Assembly: GCA_026225435.1 (NCBI GenBank)
Contig: JAMFST010000022.1
Location: forward strand, 1-5,806
Source of the DNA: Labilithrix luteola
GTDB lineage: Bacteria; Myxococcota_A; Polyangia; Polyangiales; Polyangiaceae
Reading direction: 5' to 3'
Length of the DNA stretch: 5,806 nt
Shown: piece after piece, positions 5,516-5,806 of the stretch
How positions within the stretch are numbered: the first letter of the stretch is position 1
How the letters are laid out: each line of letters begins with the position of its first letter
Program-made: the position numbers and the translations under genes
Notes under the pieces: model-generated
What the model was told of the DNA's origin: nothing
Seen by the model: only the letters and a program-made list of their open reading frames with translations
The model's database searches: none

Positions 5516-5806
5516 GTGAGCCACTTCCTCAACGACCGCGCCGCCATCGTGACCGAAGCCCTCGACGCCGAGATCGCGCTGGCGAACGGCGCGCTCGTCC
5601 GCCTCGACGGCTATCCGGCGATCAAGGTCGCCCTCCGCGCCGATCATGATCCGGCGAAGGTCGCCGTGGTCTCCGGCGGCGGAGCCGGGCACGAGCCGGC
5701 GCACGCGGGGTTCGTCGGCGACGGGATGCTCACCGCGGCGGTGTGCGGCGAGATCTTCGCGTCGCCGAGCGTCGACGCGGTGCTCGCCGCCATCGTCGCG
5801 GTCACC
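5516..5806 (+). CDS. Dihydroxyacetone kinase, DhaK domain, N-terminal part (cut by window end)
   Basis: The first 97 codons of a DhaK-type protein: [17 protein letters not shown], then [20 protein letters not shown] (residues 48-67) and [20 protein letters not shown] (70-89). These are hallmark segments of the dihydroxyacetone-binding domain. The catalytic histidine that forms a covalent hemiaminal with the substrate lies later in the protein, beyond the window. It phosphorylates dihydroxyacetone to its phosphate, either as an ATP-dependent single-chain enzyme or as the K subunit of a PEP-dependent system; the downstream part would decide. The start is GTG at 5516-5518, because an in-frame TGA lies at 5510-5512 and the domain begins at once. 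A GAGG (5511-5514) is only one base before the start, too close for a normal Shine-Dalgarno. It is divergent from the thiolase and has no evident tie to the acyl-CoA genes. Confidence 0.9.
   Translation, partial: MSHFLNDRAAIVTEALDAEIALANGALVRLDGYPAIKVALRADHDPAKVAVVSGGGAGHEPAHAGFVGDGMLTAAVCGEIFASPSVDAVLAAIVAVT

Noticed and set aside
5502..5516. Possible sigma-54 promoter starting at TGGCAC before dhaK
   Set aside because: The -12 GC is not at the required spacing and the element would overlap the start codon.
4099..5649. A 516-codon open frame on the plus strand opposite the thiolase
   Set aside because: It is antisense to a clear thiolase and encodes arginine-, histidine- and glycine-rich low-complexity sequence with no domain. 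Such open frames are expected opposite high-GC coding DNA because stop codons are rare.

Overview
The window is a very GC-rich stretch (third codon positions almost all G or C) of ordinary bacterial metabolic genes. It best fits a high-GC Gram-negative bacterium such as a myxobacterium or another proteobacterium. That placement rests on composition and protein flavour only. I see no rRNA, tRNA, CRISPR array, insertion sequence or phage gene.

Layout. Left edge, plus strand: the end of an EthD-like protein (2-274), then a TetR-family regulator (286-846). These converge with a minus-strand block that fills the middle. In transcription order the block is a FadI-like thiolase (5382-4117), a second TetR regulator (4024-3410), a class I CoA-transferase alpha-like subunit (3413-2649), a beta-like subunit (2652-1912), and a zinc-dependent medium-chain dehydrogenase resembling acryloyl-CoA reductases (1880-848). 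The dehydrogenase is split by a single-base frameshift near 1393-1403. At the right edge a divergent plus-strand gene, cut by the window end, encodes the N-terminus of a DhaK dihydroxyacetone kinase (5516-5806).

How they work together. The tetR-alpha-beta genes are joined by two 4-base ATGA overlaps and the dehydrogenase follows 31 bases later, so the four look like one operon. Upstream of tetR a good -35 box and a plausible -10 box sit 17 bases apart. The -10 lies inside a 16-base near-palindrome that is probably the operator of this TetR, and further CGGTCGG half-sites flank it. Thiolase, CoA-transferase-fold pair and enoyl/acryloyl-type reductase together suggest breakdown of a CoA-activated acid.

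The most notable points are the beta subunit, where the position of the class I catalytic glutamate carries cysteine (Cys57) while the alpha subunit keeps a glutamate (Glu104) at a position like that reported as important in the steroid-ring hydrolase IpdAB; the operator/promoter layout; and the frameshifted dehydrogenase.
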